Shown piece after piece: positions 28,072 to 35,916 of a stretch of 64,000 bases of DNA. Below the pieces are notes generated by a model. It saw nothing but the letters and a program-made list of their open reading frames with translations. It made no database searches and was not told the DNA's origin. The DNA comes from Actinoplanes sp. M2I2 (GTDB lineage Bacteria; Actinomycetota; Actinomycetes; Mycobacteriales; Micromonosporaceae): NCBI RefSeq assembly GCF_023544445.1, contig NZ_JALPVJ010000001.1, forward strand, positions 310,001 to 374,000, given 5' to 3'. The translations under genes and the position numbers were made by a program. How positions within the stretch are numbered: the stretch's first letter is position 1; each line of letters begins with the position of its first letter.

Positions 28072-28560
28072 TCAGGCCACGTCGGCCGGCGTGCCGGCGG
28101 TGACCCGCACCAGCTCGGCGAACGAGATCGGGAACACGGCCTGCGGCACCCCGCCGGCCGCCCAGACGTCCTCGTACTGCTCGAGGGCGGTGTCGACCAG
28201 CGTGCGGACCGGTTTCGGGTGGCCCAGCGGGGCGACCCCGCCGATGGCCTGCCCGGTGTGCTCGCGGACGAACTCGGGGGTGGCCCGGCGCAGCTTGCCG
28301 AGTCCCAGCGAGGCGGCGACCTTGGCCGTGTCGACCCGGTGCGCGCCCGAGGTCAGCACCAGCAGCGGCTCCCCGTCCGCGTCGAAGATCAGCGAGTTGG
28401 CGATCTGGCCGACCTCGATGCACAGCGCCTCGGCGGCCGCCGCCGCGGTGTGCGCCGCGGAGTCCAGGACGATCACCTGCGACGGGGCGTCGTCGGTGGT
28501 GTGTGCGCCGGCGGCGTCCAGGGCGTCCTGCACGGCGATGACGTTGGGGTGTTCCCTCAT
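28072..28560 (-). CDS. YbaK/EbsC-family aminoacyl-tRNA deacylase
   Basis: A 162-residue member of the YbaK/ProX editing family, which hydrolyses mischarged tRNAs such as Cys-tRNA(Pro). The fold signature is visible as QIANSLIFDADGEPLLVLTSG, with VDTAKVAASLG and AIGGVAPLGHPKPVRTLVD, including the Gly-rich segment and the Lys region that holds the aminoacyl end. The ATG is 10 bases after the reductase stop and the gene ends 5 bases before the CrtA-like start, so it belongs to the operon although its function is translational quality control. The exact tRNA specificity is not predictable. Confidence 0.88.
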   Translation of the reverse strand: MREHPNVIAVQDALDAAGAHTTDDAPSQVIVLDSAAHTAAAAAEALCIEVGQIANSLIFDADGEPLLVLTSGAHRVDTAKVAASLGLGKLRRATPEFVREHTGQAIGGVAPLGHPKPVRTLVDTALEQYEDVWAAGGVPQAVFPISFAELVRVTAGTPADVA

Positions 28561-28570
28561 CAGCCCATTC

Positions 28571-29863
28571 TCACCACCCGAACCGTTCCCGGTGCAGGCG
28601 GGCCGGGCGGACCCCGACCGCGCGGGCGGCCCGGAACACCGACGCGGCCCAGGCGTCGGGCCCGCAGACGTACACGTCGTGCCCGGCGATGTCGGGGGAG
28701 AGCGACCGCAGCGCCTCGGCGTCGTCGTAGTCGGCGTACTCGGCGGGCAGCCACGACCCGGCCTCGGCGCGCGGGCCGACCAGCGGCACCAGCCGGACGC
28801 CGCGATGCTCGGCCAGCCACGCGAGCTCACGGCCGAACGCCACCTCGTGCGGATGCCGGGTGCGATAGACCAGCGTGGCCCGGCCGTGCCCGTACGGCAG
28901 GTCCCAGAGCAGCGCGAGCAGCGGCGTCACCCCGACCCCGCAGGCCAGCATGGTGACCGAGCCGCCGGCGTAGGTGGCCGCGGTCATCCGCCCGTACGGT
29001 CCCTCGATCAGCACCCGCGTGCCCCGCCGCAGCGCCGCCACCCGTTCGCTGCCGTCACCCACCACCTTGACCGTGATGCGCAGGCTGTCGCCGCGCGGCG
29101 GCCCCGACAGCGAGAACGGATTGCCGCGCAGCGCGCCGCGGCCGTCCAGGAAGCGCCACACGAAGAACTGCCCCGCGCGGACCGGCAACCGGTCGAGCCG
29201 CCGCCCGCTCAGATAGACCGAGACCAGGCCGGGCGCCTCCGGGTCGACGTGGTCCACGGTCAGCCGGTGCCGCAGCGTCCGCCAGACCGGCAGGCCGAGT
29301 CGGAACACCAGCACCGAGCCGGCCGCGATCGCGTACAGGCTCCACCAGAACGCCCGGGCGGCCGGTGTGCGGAAGTCGGTGCCGAGCAGGAACTCGTGCG
29401 GCAGCGCCAGCCCGACGCCGAGATAGGCGTAGAGGTGCAGCAGATGCCACGACTCGTACCGCATCCGCCGGCGCGTACGACGCACCGACGTGACCACGAC
29501 CAGGATCAACGCCGCCAGGGCGGCCAGCGCCAGGAGCATCCCGGGCTCGGTGGCCAGCCGCGGCCAGGGTTGCGTTTCCGCGTACGCCAGGAAGGCGAGC
29601 ACGACGTGGGCCAGCAGCAGGTGGAACGACGCGAAGCCGGTCCAGCGGTGCCACCGGGCGAGCGTGTCCTGGCCGTACGCCCGCTCGACCCACGGGATGC
29701 GCGCCATCAGCACGACCTGGAGGATCAGCAGGTCGGCCGACCACAGCGCGGCGAGCCGGCCCCACGCGGCCAGGCCTCCGGGCGCCTCGTCCCGGCCCGC
29801 CGTCCACAATGCTGTGACGGCGAGCAGGGTGAGGGCCGCTGTCAGCCGGGCCGCGCTTCGCAC
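28571..29863 (-). CDS. Ferric-reductase-like membrane flavocytochrome (FAD/NAD(P)H oxidoreductase)
   Basis: A 430-residue protein with an N-terminal membrane half of about six helices, in which histidines (RWHRWTGFASFHLLLAH, ESWHLLHLYAYLGV) can ligate two hemes. A cytoplasmic ferredoxin-reductase-like half follows, with GNPFSLSG for FAD binding near residue 248, MLACGVGVTPLLALL for NAD(P)H, and YVCGPDAWAASVF at the end. Electrons would pass from NAD(P)H through FAD to heme and on to an acceptor. It is the first gene of the seven-gene carotenoid operon, 10 bases before ybaK, so it could feed the CrtA-like heme monooxygenase. A separate ferric reductase role is the conservative reading. Confidence 0.82.
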   Translation of the reverse strand: MRSAARLTAALTLLAVTALWTAGRDEAPGGLAAWGRLAALWSADLLILQVVLMARIPWVERAYGQDTLARWHRWTGFASFHLLLAHVVLAFLAYAETQPWPRLATEPGMLLALAALAALILVVVTSVRRTRRRMRYESWHLLHLYAYLGVGLALPHEFLLGTDFRTPAARAFWWSLYAIAAGSVLVFRLGLPVWRTLRHRLTVDHVDPEAPGLVSVYLSGRRLDRLPVRAGQFFVWRFLDGRGALRGNPFSLSGPPRGDSLRITVKVVGDGSERVAALRRGTRVLIEGPYGRMTAATYAGGSVTMLACGVGVTPLLALLWDLPYGHGRATLVYRTRHPHEVAFGRELAWLAEHRGVRLVPLVGPRAEAGSWLPAEYADYDDAEALRSLSPDIAGHDVYVCGPDAWAASVFRAARAVGVRPARLHRERFGW

Positions 29864-29938
29864 GAAGCGAGACCGTACAAAGCCTTTCGCCGGGCCGGTA
29901 GGGGATCGTGAACAAGCCGTCGGTTTCGGGTTTTTCCG

Positions 29939-30733
29939 TTATCCGCGGACGCCGGTGGCCTCTTCACTGGCGTCCCAGAGCCGCGCGGCGGCGGCCGGAT
30001 CGCTCGCGTGCGCGGCGGGCTTCTCGAGGTGATGGTCGACGTAGTAGCCGCCGTTGGTGAGACCGTCGGTGGTGGCCAGCCAGACCAGGAGCGCGCCGGC
30101 TTTCTCGGGCGTCACCAGGAAGGGCGCGTATTTGTAGAAGAACCGGGTCACCTTGCCCACGCCGAAGTTGCTGCGCACGACGCCCGGGTGGAACGAGACG
30201 CTGGTGATGCCGGGCCAGCGGCGGGCGGCCTCGGCGGCGAAGAGGATGTTGGCCGTCTTGGCCGCGCCGTAGGCCGGGAACGAGCGGAACCGGGCCGGGT
30301 TGCCCGCGAGGTCGTCCGGGTCGGGCGCGCCGCGCTGGTGCGCCCGCGAGGAGGTGTTCACCACCCGGCCGCCGGTGAGCCTGTCCCGCAGCAGGTGGGT
30401 GAGCAGGAAAGGCGCCAGGTGGTTGCCCTGGACAGTCGCTTCGAAGCCGTCCTTCGTACGGCGGTAGTGCTCGACCATGCCGCCGGCGTTGTTGGCCAGG
30501 ATGTCGATCCTCGGGTACCGCTCGCCGATCCGGGCGGCGAGGTCGCGTACCTGATCGAGGTCTTCGAAATCCGCCCTCATCACCGTGGCGCCCGGGACCC
30601 GGCGCGCGGCCTGCTCGAGGCGCGCCGGAGTGCGGCCGACCAGCACCACCTCGTCGCCCGCGGCGGCGAACTGCTCGGCCGCCGCCAGCCCGACGCCCGA
30701 ACTGCCCCCGGTGACGACCACGGTCCGGCTCAT
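29939..30733 (-). CDS. Short-chain dehydrogenase/reductase
   Basis: A 264-residue NAD(P)-dependent oxidoreductase. TGGSSGVG near the N-terminus binds the cofactor, ILANNAGG is the NNAG motif, Ser is in VVNTSSRAHQ and the catalytic Tyr-Lys in PAYGAAKTANIL. It resembles retinol-dehydrogenase-like SDRs, whose substrate is unknown. It is divergent from the MarR-GNAT gene with 47 bases between; a perfect 26-bp palindrome in that gap probably lets the regulator control both. A GGAGGACAGGAG stretch just before the ATG gives a good ribosome-binding site. Confidence 0.88.
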   Translation of the reverse strand: MSRTVVVTGGSSGVGLAAAEQFAAAGDEVVLVGRTPARLEQAARRVPGATVMRADFEDLDQVRDLAARIGERYPRIDILANNAGGMVEHYRRTKDGFEATVQGNHLAPFLLTHLLRDRLTGGRVVNTSSRAHQRGAPDPDDLAGNPARFRSFPAYGAAKTANILFAAEAARRWPGITSVSFHPGVVRSNFGVGKVTRFFYKYAPFLVTPEKAGALLVWLATTDGLTNGGYYVDHHLEKPAAHASDPAAAARLWDASEEATGVRG

Positions 30734-30755
30734 GGGATCTCCTGTCCTCCGGGGT

Positions 30756-30781
30756 CGATCTCTGACTAAGGTCAGAGATCG
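30756..30781. promoter_or_regulatory. Perfect 26-bp palindrome, operator for the MarR-GNAT / SDR pair
   Basis: Arms CGATCTCTGAC (30756-30766) and GTCAGAGATCG (30771-30781) are perfect over 11 bases around TAAG. TAAGGT (30767-30772), at the centre, can serve as the -10 for the GTG at 30781, eight bases on, so repressor binding would mask promoter and start codon together. The SDR gene reads away from the other side. Confidence 0.8.
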
Positions 30782-31695
30782 TGGATCAGATCGAGTTCGT
30801 GCGGGACTTCAACCGGTTCTACACGCAACGCCTCGGCGTGCTCAACGATCATTACCTGGGTCAGGGACGACCGCTCGGCGAGGCCCGGCTGCTCTTCGAG
30901 ATCGGCGACGGCGCCGACCTGCGCGAGCTGCGCACCCGGCTGGGCCTCGACTCCGGGTATCTCAGCCGGCTGCTGCGGGCTCTCGGTGGCGAGGGCCTGG
31001 TGACGGTGCGGCCGCACCCCTCCGACGGCCGGGTGCGGATCGCGTCGCTGACCGGGGCCGGGCGGCGCGAGCGGGCCGACCTGGAGTCACGCTCCCGCGA
31101 CAGCGTCGCCGCGCTGCTCGATCCGCTCACCGACGGCCAGCGCGAGCGATTGCTCGAGGCGCAGGCGCAGATTCGCCGCCTGGTGCGCCTGGCCACGGTC
31201 ACCGTCGAGGCGGTCCCCGACGACGCGCCGGAGGCCCGTGAGTGTCTCGAGGCGTACGCCGGGGAACTGGCTCGCCGGTTCCCCGAGGGGTATGACGCCG
31301 CGGCCGCCCTGATCCCGCCCGGAGCCCTGACCGAGGGCACCTTTCTGGTCGCCCGGGAGGACGGCCGGCCGGTCGGCTGCGGGCTGTGGCAGGGGGCCTC
31401 CGGGTTGGCGGCTTCTGAGTCGGCGGCCGCCGGGGCGGCGGCCCTCCGGTCGTCGGCCGAGATCCGGCACCTGTGGGTGAGCCCGGCGGTGCGGGGGATC
31501 GGGCTGGGGCGGCGGCTGCTGGCCGCGCTCGAACGGGACGCCGCCGCGCACGGTGTCACGACGGTGCGCCTGGGCACGCACGGCTCGCTGACCGAGGCGA
31601 TCGCTCTCTACCGCGCGGCCGGCTACCGCGAGGTCCCGTCGTACGACTCCTCGCCGTACAACCAGCTCGCCTTCGTCAAGGAGCTAGTACTTTAG
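30781..31695 (+). CDS. MarR-type regulator fused to a GNAT acetyltransferase
   Basis: A 304-residue fusion. Residues about 1-145 are a MarR winged helix (DLRELRTRLGLDSGYLSRLLRALGGEGLVTVRPHPSDGRVRIA, read in parts). Residues about 150-304 are a GNAT domain with the acetyl-CoA motif VSPAVRGIGLGRRLLAALE, ending YREVPSYDSSPYNQLAFVKEL. The GTG start follows the centre of a perfect palindrome. The protein may sense an amine or acyl-CoA level with its enzymatic half and set repression with the other; this is inference, although similar MarR-GNAT fusions are known in actinomycetes. The regulated partner is probably the divergent SDR gene. Confidence 0.88.
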   Translation: MDQIEFVRDFNRFYTQRLGVLNDHYLGQGRPLGEARLLFEIGDGADLRELRTRLGLDSGYLSRLLRALGGEGLVTVRPHPSDGRVRIASLTGAGRRERADLESRSRDSVAALLDPLTDGQRERLLEAQAQIRRLVRLATVTVEAVPDDAPEARECLEAYAGELARRFPEGYDAAAALIPPGALTEGTFLVAREDGRPVGCGLWQGASGLAASESAAAGAAALRSSAEIRHLWVSPAVRGIGLGRRLLAALERDAAAHGVTTVRLGTHGSLTEAIALYRAAGYREVPSYDSSPYNQLAFVKELVL

Positions 31696-31722
31696 GCCGG
31701 TCCGGTCCGGGCGCATCCTTCG

Positions 31723-31734
31723 TACGATCGGGGC
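31723..31734 (+). promoter_or_regulatory. Leaderless -10 for the two-component operon
   Basis: TACGAT (31723-31728) is followed by CGGGGC and the GTG at 31735, the standard TANNNT-N6-RTG spacing of this window. Confidence 0.5.
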
Positions 31735-32838
31735 GTGCACGAGTTGCTCCGCTCGGTGTGGCGGGAACCCCGGTCGCCCGGCGCGCCGGTCCGCGTCCGG
31801 CGCGACTGGGTGCTGCTGGGCGTCGTCGTCGTGGCCACCGTCCTCGAGGGTCTGCTGACCGCGGCCTGGTCCGGCATGATCCTCGGGCTGCTGCTGGCCC
31901 CCACTCTGCTCCTGCGCCGCACCCGGCCGTTGCTGATGGTCGCGATCGCGTTCCTGGTCTGCCTGTTCTGGCTCGACCCGGGGAACGGCACGCTGGCCTA
32001 TCTGCTCGTTCTGCCGTACGCCCTGTTCCGCTGGGGTTCGGGGCGCGAGGCACTGGCCGGCGCCGCGCTGATCTTCGCCAAGATCACGGTGTCCGCCGCC
32101 CTCGGCCACATCGGCGCCACCGACCTGCTCCTCGGGTTCGTCGCCATGATCGCGGCGTTCGCGCTGGCCACCACCTTCCGCTACCGCGCCCGGCTGCTCG
32201 GCCGCCGGCTCGACGAGGTCAAGCTGCGCGAACGCGAACGGCTCGCCCGCGATCTGCACGACACCGTGGCCCATCACGTCTCGGCGATGGCCATCCGGGC
32301 CCAGGCCGGCATCGCGGTGGCCCGGCGGGAGCCCGAGGCCGCCGTCGACGCGCTGCGGGTCATCGAGGCCGAGGCGACGCGCGCCCTCGCCGAGATGCGC
32401 ACGATGGTGCGCGCGTTGCGTCAGGCCCAGGCCGGTGGTCTCGCGCCCAGCCCCGGGCTGGCCGACCTGCGCGGCCTGGCCGGCCGGTCGCCGTCCGGCC
32501 CGGTGGTCTCGGTCGAGCTGACCGGCGACCTCGACGACGTTCCCGCCACCGTCGGCACGGCCGTCTATCGCCTCGCGCAGGAGTCGGTGACCAACGCGCG
32601 GCGGCACGCCCGGCACGCCACTCGCATCTCGATCCGCGTGGCCGCCGACGACGCCGTGGTGCGCCTGCACGTCAGCGACGACGGCGAGGCCTCCCGGGCC
32701 TCCGTGGTCACCGGGTTCGGCCTGGCCGGCATGGCCGAGCGGGCTGGCCTGCTCGGCGGCACGTGCGAGGCCGGCCCCGGCCCGGGGCGCGGCTGGACGG
32801 TCACCGCGGCGCTGCCACGCGCCGGGGCAGCTGTCTAG
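31735..32838 (+). CDS. Sensor histidine kinase, NarL-system type
   Basis: Membrane sensor of 367 residues. Four or five hydrophobic segments in residues 25-145 leave almost no extracellular domain, so it probably senses the membrane or a small hydrophobic signal. The HisKA_3 dimerisation box [21 protein letters not shown] holds the phosphoryl-accepting His175. The ATPase domain (about 265-367) has [15 protein letters not shown] as N-box and DDGE ... [16 protein letters not shown] as the G boxes. The gene stops one base before the ATG of the response regulator, forming a two-gene operon. The stimulus and regulon are unknown. Confidence 0.93.
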   Translation: MHELLRSVWREPRSPGAPVRVRRDWVLLGVVVVATVLEGLLTAAWSGMILGLLLAPTLLLRRTRPLLMVAIAFLVCLFWLDPGNGTLAYLLVLPYALFRWGSGREALAGAALIFAKITVSAALGHIGATDLLLGFVAMIAAFALATTFRYRARLLGRRLDEVKLRERERLARDLHDTVAHHVSAMAIRAQAGIAVARREPEAAVDALRVIEAEATRALAEMRTMVRALRQAQAGGLAPSPGLADLRGLAGRSPSGPVVSVELTGDLDDVPATVGTAVYRLAQESVTNARRHARHATRISIRVAADDAVVRLHVSDDGEASRASVVTGFGLAGMAERAGLLGGTCEAGPGPGRGWTVTAALPRAGAAV

Positions 32839-33507
32839 ATGAACGACGACATCCGGGTGGTCGTCGCCGACGACCAGGAGATCGTGCGCACCGGCCTGAC
32901 CATGATCCTCAACGCCGAGCCCGGCATCCGGGTCGTGGGTGAGGCGCCCGACGGCCGCCGCGCTGTCGAACTGGCCCGGCAGCTCCGCCCCGACGTGTGC
33001 CTGCTCGACATCCGGATGCCCGGCATGGACGGCATCGAAGCCACCCGTCGCCTTGCCGGCCCCGCGGTCACCGACCCTCTGGCCGTGGTCGTCATCACCA
33101 CGTTCGATCTCGACGACCACGTCTATGCCGCTCTGCGCGCCGGGGCCCGCGGCTTCCTGCTCAAGGACGCCGGCACGGCCCTGCTGAGCCAGGCCGTGCA
33201 CGCCGCCGCCCGCGGTGACGCCCTGATCGCCCCCAGCGTCACCACGCGCCTGCTCAGAGCCTTCGCCGACGCGGGTCCGGCCGGTCCGCGGGCGCAGCCC
33301 GTCGACCCGCTCACCGACCGCGAGGAGCAGGTGCTGGCCGCGGTGGCGCGAGGCCGCACCAACGCGGAGATCGGGGCCGAGTTGCACATCGGCCTGAGCA
33401 CGGTCAAGACCCACATCGCCGCGCTGATGGCCAAGCTCGTGGTCCGCAACCGGGTGGAGATCGCCATGTGGGCCTACGAGACGGGCCGTACTTCCGGCCA
33501 CCCCTGA
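32839..33507 (+). CDS. LuxR/NarL-type response regulator
   Basis: A 222-residue response regulator. The receiver domain (1-125) has the acidic pair in VVADDQEI, the phosphorylated Asp57 in [15 protein letters not shown] and Lys in FLLKDAG. The C-terminal helix-turn-helix (about 155-215) reads [40 protein letters not shown], taken in parts, the LuxR signature. It starts directly after the kinase stop codon. A quinone-oxidoreductase-like gene follows 75 bases downstream and may be a target or just a neighbour. Confidence 0.95.
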   Translation: MNDDIRVVVADDQEIVRTGLTMILNAEPGIRVVGEAPDGRRAVELARQLRPDVCLLDIRMPGMDGIEATRRLAGPAVTDPLAVVVITTFDLDDHVYAALRAGARGFLLKDAGTALLSQAVHAAARGDALIAPSVTTRLLRAFADAGPAGPRAQPVDPLTDREEQVLAAVARGRTNAEIGAELHIGLSTVKTHIAALMAKLVVRNRVEIAMWAYETGRTSGHP

Positions 33508-33582
33508 CTCCCGCCATCGGCCGGCTCCGGTCCGGCCTCCGCTCCGATGAAACCGGCGCCCGCCCCGGTCACGCTGAGCCGC

Positions 33583-34572
33583 ATGAAGGCCATCTGTCAG
33601 GAGAAGTACGGCGTCCCGCGGCTCGAGGACGTGGCCGAGCCGCAGCCCGGCCGGGGCGAGGTGCGGGTGCGGGTCCGGGCCGCGTCGGTCAACGCCCGTG
33701 ACTGGCACGTGATGCGCGGCGACCCCTATCTGGGGCGGCTGCTGCTGCCCGCGGTGATGGGACCGCGCGGGCCGCGACGCCGGATCAGGGGCACCGACTT
33801 CGCGGGAACGGTCGAGTCGGCCGGCGCCGGGGTCGACCGCTTCCGGCCCGGCGACGAGGTCTACGGCGATCTGGGTGACGCGCACGGAGCGTTCGCCGAG
33901 TACGTCTGTGCTCCCGCGGACCAGATCGAGTTCAAGCCGGCCGGACTCGGCTGGGAGCAGGCCGCCGCGCTGCCGCTGGCCGGGGGAACGGCCCTGCTGG
34001 GCCTGCGCGGCCGGGTGCGGGCCGGCCGGAGCGTACTGATCAACGGAGCCTCGGGTGGGGTGGGCACGTTCGCCGTTCAGATCGGCAAGGCGCTCGGCGG
34101 GTCGGTGACGGCCGTGTGCAGCACCCGCAACGTCGATCTGGTCCGCTCGCTGGGGGCCGACGAGGTCGTCGACTACACCAGGAGCGACTTCGCCCGCCTC
34201 GGCCGTCGCTTCGACGTGGTGTTCGACCTGGTGGGCAACCGGTCGCTGGGCGATCTGCGGCGGACGGTGGCGCCGGGCGGGACGCTGGTGCTCTCCGGCG
34301 GTGGTACGTCGCGCGGCCGGCCCCGGGTGTTCGGGCCGATGCGGCTGATCCTCGGGGCCCGGCTCGCGGCCCGGTCGTCCCGCTCGGGCCCGCGCATCGA
34401 GGTGCCGGCGACGGCGCCGAGCCGGGAGCTGCTGGCCGAGCTCCGCGAGCTCGCCGAGGCGGGCCGGTTGCGTCCGGTGATCGATCGCACCTATCAGCTG
34501 GCCGAGGTGCCCGAGGCGATCCGGTATGTCGAGGAGGAGCACGCCCGGGCCAAGGTCGTCATCACAGTGTGA
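33583..34572 (+). CDS. Zinc-independent MDR alcohol dehydrogenase / quinone oxidoreductase-like
   Basis: A 329-residue medium-chain reductase. The N-terminal GroES-like half contains RAASVNARDWHVMRGDP and GTDFAGTVESAGAGV. The Rossmann half has VLINGASGGVGTFAVQIGKA (about residue 150) for NADPH binding, and AKVVITV at the C-terminus. No structural or catalytic zinc cysteines are present, so a quinone- or enone-reducing activity is likelier than alcohol oxidation. ATG 33583 gives the family start MKAICQEKYG; ATG 33547 adds 12 residues and has no better ribosome-binding site. It precedes the SOS-controlled mutasome but is separated from it by a promoter region. Confidence 0.85.
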   Translation: MKAICQEKYGVPRLEDVAEPQPGRGEVRVRVRAASVNARDWHVMRGDPYLGRLLLPAVMGPRGPRRRIRGTDFAGTVESAGAGVDRFRPGDEVYGDLGDAHGAFAEYVCAPADQIEFKPAGLGWEQAAALPLAGGTALLGLRGRVRAGRSVLINGASGGVGTFAVQIGKALGGSVTAVCSTRNVDLVRSLGADEVVDYTRSDFARLGRRFDVVFDLVGNRSLGDLRRTVAPGGTLVLSGGGTSRGRPRVFGPMRLILGARLAARSSRSGPRIEVPATAPSRELLAELRELAEAGRLRPVIDRTYQLAEVPEAIRYVEEEHARAKVVITV

Positions 34573-35001
34573 ACTTCCCCGGGCCCACTCGGGTTCGCTG
34601 TCTTGCGTTTTTGTCGTACGTCAGTGCTAGTCTTCTTCTTGGTTAGAACGGATGTTCGAACACCTTCGAACTTCGAGGTCCGCCTTCGAGGTTCGGGGCG
34701 GATGTCCGGTCTGGCTACGGGAGCGGTGTTTCGCGGCGCGGCTCCCGGGTGCGGCACCCGCGAAGTGCCGCGCGTGAGGTTCCGGGCATTCGCGGGTCCG
34801 GGCCTTCAGACAAGGCAGGACCGTCGTCCGCTCCCCCCGACCCCCGGGTGGCGGACGGCGGACCCGCCGGCAGGTCCGGCCGGGTGTGGTGTGGGGAAGC
34901 TTCACACCCGGCCGGTCACCCACCACGGGCTGCTGCGCCTTCCTCCGCAGCGCCTCGGTTCGACCCGGCACGTCGGATGCGAGACACGCGAGGAGAAACA
35001 C
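34573..35001 (+). promoter_or_regulatory. Long SOS promoter/leader region of the mutasome operon
   Basis: About 430 bases without a gene. The LexA box at 34644-34659 lies near the 5' end. It is followed by repeated TTCGA elements (34656, 34665, 34672 and 34686) and then about 320 bases of leader before the HEPN gene. Near the end, GCTGCG (34932-34937) and CGCAGC (34946-34951) form a 6-bp hairpin. The strong ribosome-binding site AGGAGA precedes the ATG at 35002. Confidence 0.6.
34644..34659. promoter_or_regulatory. LexA (SOS) box TAGAAC-GGAT-GTTCGA
   Basis: Matches the actinobacterial LexA consensus TCGAAC-N4-GTTCGA at 11 of 12 positions. The genes downstream (HEPN protein, imuA', imuB, dnaE2) are the classic SOS mutagenesis set, which makes damage induction very likely. 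Confidence 0.88.
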
Positions 35002-35916
35002 ATGGCGAGCCACACAGCGCCGAGCCTTTGGCCGGCTCCCGACCTGGCTTCTGCCGTCCAGCCCAGCCAGGCGGCCGCCGAGCCGGCCCACGCCCGCACG
35101 GCCGTGCGCGGTTCGGCCTCCGTCCATCCGGCGATACCCGGCCTGGCCGTGTCCGGCTCGGCTTACGCCGACTCCGCGACGCCGCGCCCGGCTCAGGGGC
35201 CGGCGACTTCCAGCCACCGGTCCACCTCGGGCGTGCCCACCTCTCGTCCGGCCCCGCCTGGTCCGGCTGCGCCCGGCGCGACCGCTTTCCGCCAGGCCGC
35301 GCCGGTGACGGTCGCGCCTCGGCAGGCTGTTCCCGGTCCGGCTGTCGCTGGGCCGGCTGTTCCCGGTCCGGCTGTTCCCGGTCCGAGCGTTGCTGGTCGG
35401 ACTGTTGGTGGGCCGGCTGTTCCTGGTCCGGCTGTTCCCGGTCCGGTTGCTCCGGGGCTGGCGCATGCGCCGACCGCGGCTGCCCGGGCCGACGCCCCTA
35501 CCGTGCCGGCGCACATGCTGCCCCAGCGCACTCCGGCCCAGTTGCTGGCAATCGCCCGCGAGGGCCTCGCCGAGGCGGCGCGCACCGGGCCCGACGGCCT
35601 GCGCTACGCGGCGGCTCACCTGGCCGCCTTGCGCGCCGCGGCCGCCGTGCTCGCGGCTCGCGCCCGTCCCGCCCCGGCCAGCCGTCGCAGCCGGGTGACC
35701 AGCGTCTGGTCGCTGCTGGTGCTGGTGGCGCCCGACTTCGGCGAGTGGGCCAACTATTTCGCCCTGGGCGCCTCCAAGCGCGCCGCGGCCGAGGCCGGCA
35801 TCCCACGCGTGGTGAGCCCGCGCGAGGCCGACGACCTCCTGCGGGCCGCCGAGCAGTTCGTGGCCGTCGTCGAGTCCGCCCTGGGCCTCACCTACCAGCC
35901 TCCGCTGGCCGCCTGA
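35002..35916 (+). CDS. SAV_6107-family HEPN domain protein of the mutasome locus
   Basis: A 304-residue protein. The first 175 residues are low-complexity, Pro/Ala/Gly-rich, with PGPAV repeats (about 105-155). The conserved C-terminal part (about 178-295) is a helical HEPN-type domain of the family named after Streptomyces SAV_6107, seen as TPAQLLAIAREGLAEAA, YAAAHLAALRAAAAVLAAR, VWSLLVLVAPDFGEWANYFALGA and ADDLLRAAEQFVAVVESAL. The family is recurrently found before imuA'-imuB-dnaE2. The ATG has an AGGAGAAACAC site. HEPN domains are often RNases or nucleotidyltransferase partners, but the RxxxxH catalytic motif is not obvious here; its job in mutagenesis is unknown. Confidence 0.8.
   Translation: MASHTAPSLWPAPDLASAVQPSQAAAEPAHARTAVRGSASVHPAIPGLAVSGSAYADSATPRPAQGPATSSHRSTSGVPTSRPAPPGPAAPGATAFRQAAPVTVAPRQAVPGPAVAGPAVPGPAVPGPSVAGRTVGGPAVPGPAVPGPVAPGLAHAPTAAARADAPTVPAHMLPQRTPAQLLAIAREGLAEAARTGPDGLRYAAAHLAALRAAAAVLAARARPAPASRRSRVTSVWSLLVLVAPDFGEWANYFALGASKRAAAEAGIPRVVSPREADDLLRAAEQFVAVVESALGLTYQPPLAA
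35325..35460. repeat. 15-bp in-frame repeat in the HEPN gene
   Basis: Repeats of GCTGTTCCCGGTCCG and close variants, each encoding five residues (AVPGP). About nine units occur, with a diverged middle segment (VAGRTVGG). Unit length is a multiple of three. Confidence 0.85.

Noticed and set aside
31684-34542. A long minus-strand open frame of about 950 codons opposite the two-component genes and oxidoreductase
   Set aside because: It is the reverse complement of well-supported genes in GC-rich DNA, with only His/Arg/Gly/Pro-rich sequence and no domain.
34603-35001. A longer HEPN protein starting at 34603
   Set aside because: The start would be upstream of the LexA box at 34644-34659, which must lie in or before the promoter. 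AGGAGA sits before ATG 35002.
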